Origin: Endomicrobiia bacterium | GTDB lineage: Bacteria > Elusimicrobiota > Endomicrobiia > PHAN01 | DNA: 7,097 nt | Assembly: GCA_030018875.1 (NCBI GenBank) | Contig: JASEHK010000070.1 | Span: 1 to 7,097 of the forward strand | Reading direction: 5' to 3' | Shown here: in pieces, positions 6,151 through 7,097 of the stretch | Layout of the letters: the number at the start of each line of letters is the position of its first letter | Numbering within the stretch: position 1 is the stretch's first letter | Program-made: the position numbers and the translations under genes | The notes under the pieces: generated by a model | What the model was told of the DNA's origin: nothing | What the model saw: only the letters and a program-made list of their open reading frames with translations | Database searches by the model: none

Positions 6151-6680
6151 AAATCGGAGTCATCACCGACACGCACGAGAACGTCGGACAGATAAAAAAA
6201 GCCGTCGAGTTTCTGAATTCCTCGTCGGTGGATATGGTACTTCACGCCGGAGACATCATATCTCCCATAATGACCGACCATTTGAATAAACTCAATGTCA
6301 GAATGCTGGGTGTTTTCGGCAATAACGACGGGGAAAAAAATCTCTGGCGCCGCCGCTTGTCGGAGTTCCCGAACGGGGCCGAAATAAGAGAGCGCTACGC
6401 GGAGGTTGAGGCCGCCGGAGCGAAGTTTCTCGTTATCCACGAGCCGTATCTTCTCGATTCGCTTGTGGCGGGCGGCAAGTACGACTTTATAATTTACGGG
6501 CACACGCACGTAACGGACCTTCGACTCGACGGACGCACAGTTGTGCTGAATCCCGGCGAGACTTGCGGTTTGATGAGCGGCAAATCCGTCGCCGCCGTCA
6601 TAAATCTCGACGCCAAGACCGTGGTGGTAACGGACCTCGATTCGGGGCGCGAAGTCGCCCGTCTCAATTATGCTAAATAA
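6147..6680 (+). CDS. Metallophosphoesterase, YfcE/MJ0936 family
   Basis: A 177-residue calcineurin-like phosphodiesterase with a two-metal site. All the usual ligands are visible: Asp8 and His10 (ITDTHEN), Asp36 (LHAGD), Asn59 (FGNND), His98 (VIHEPY) and His119-x-His121 (YGHTH), followed by the family NPGE at 135-138. After His98 the family usually has Gly, and here it is Glu-Pro. Homologues hydrolyse phosphodiester model substrates; the natural substrate is generally unknown. The protein is cytosolic and close to full family length. GGAG at 6133-6136 lies 10 nt before the ATG, and the start overlaps the preceding stop by 4 bp. It overlaps the flavoprotein gene by 11 bp at its 3' end. Confidence 0.94.
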   Translation: MKIGVITDTHENVGQIKKAVEFLNSSSVDMVLHAGDIISPIMTDHLNKLNVRMLGVFGNNDGEKNLWRRRLSEFPNGAEIRERYAEVEAAGAKFLVIHEPYLLDSLVAGGKYDFIIYGHTHVTDLRLDGRTVVLNPGETCGLMSGKSVAAVINLDAKTVVVTDLDSGREVARLNYAK

Positions 6681-7097
6681 AATAGTCGCAATCCTGGCCT
6701 CCGGCCGCCGTGGCGGGAACTCCGAGTTCTTGCTTCGCCGCGCCCTTCCGGGTTATCCGCGAGGGAAAGTAAAAATTATTCGCACGGCGGCGATGCGTTT
6801 GGCGCCGTGTGAGGCCTGCGGTTGGTGCGACACGCGCGGCGAGTGCCGAGTAAAGGACGACTTCCAAAAAGTGTCGCGCGATATTTTGGCGGCGGACGCC
6901 GTCGTCGTCGCCTCTCCGATATATTTCTACGGACTTCCATCCTCTTTCAAAGCTCTGATAGATCGTTCGCAGTGCATGTGGGCGCGTAAATATCTTCTGA
7001 AAAAAAATCCCGCGCCGACGAGACCGGCCTACACGATTCTCGTCGGAGGCACCGGTGGCAAGAGGCTTTTCGAGGGCTCTTTGCTGACGCTTAAATA
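6670..7097 (+). CDS. Iron-sulfur flavoprotein / NAD(P)H-dependent FMN reductase (C-terminus cut by window edge)
   Basis: I read an open frame of 142 codons from the ATG at 6670 to the window end, so the C-terminus is missing. It has a flavodoxin-like fold: an initial strand and phosphate loop IVAILASGRRGGNSEFL (5-21), then DAVVVASPIYFYGLPSSFKALIDR, the FMN-binding SPIYFYG segment of the FMN_red/iron-sulfur flavoprotein group. Cys47-x2-Cys50-x2-Cys53-x5-Cys59 (CEACGWCDTRGEC) fits the compact Cys motif of the ISF family, which binds a 4Fe-4S cluster. Related reductases keep a similar motif without a proven cluster. It probably transfers electrons via FMN in the cytosol. It starts 11 bp before the metallophosphoesterase stop, in another frame, so it belongs to the same operon. 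The Shine-Dalgarno is weak. Confidence 0.88.
   Translation, partial: MLNKIVAILASGRRGGNSEFLLRRALPGYPRGKVKIIRTAAMRLAPCEACGWCDTRGECRVKDDFQKVSRDILAADAVVVASPIYFYGLPSSFKALIDRSQCMWARKYLLKKNPAPTRPAYTILVGGTGGKRLFEGSLLTLK

Overview
The window looks like chromosomal DNA from a Gram-negative-type bacterium. It carries kdsB, needed for Kdo and hence lipopolysaccharide, plus a protein with an export signal. Genes are packed tightly, overlaps of 4 to 11 bp are common, the DNA is moderately GC-rich by eye, and ATA is a frequent isoleucine codon. The kdsB-pyrG pair and the intergenic repeats would fit an uncultured lineage such as Elusimicrobia or Omnitrophota, but that placement is only an impression. No rRNA, tRNA, CRISPR array, transposase or phage gene is visible.

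Left half, minus strand (transcription runs toward position 1): kdsB (CMP-Kdo synthetase) overlaps pyrG (CTP synthase) by 11 bp. PyrG makes CTP and KdsB consumes CTP to activate Kdo, so the pair is metabolically coherent. A 79-bp gap follows, holding a palindromic repeat that supplies the last codon and stop of pyrG. Next comes a gene cut by the window edge, encoding a small zinc-ribbon protein with one membrane segment. A second, diverged copy of the repeat motif lies inside that coding sequence.

Centre: a divergent intergenic region of 200 bp (2652-2851) separates the two transcription units. Much of it is two arrays of degenerate 8-bp units in opposite orientation, able to form a long imperfect hairpin.

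Right half, plus strand: six genes form a probable operon. They are an amidohydrolase resembling 8-oxoguanine deaminase, an exported HEAT-repeat protein with a possible subtilase-propeptide-like N-terminal region, a MoaD/ThiS-type sulfur carrier ending in Gly-Gly, a YccU-type CoA-binding protein, a YfcE/MJ0936-type metallophosphoesterase, and a truncated iron-sulfur flavoprotein/FMN reductase. Junctions are 34 bp apart, 4-bp overlap, 5 bp apart, 4-bp overlap and 11-bp overlap. The genes do not form a recognised pathway. A link between purine deamination, molybdopterin sulfur transfer and flavin redox chemistry is possible but speculative. I see no clear defence, mobile or secondary-metabolite system; the most unusual items are the repeats and the HEAT protein's architecture.
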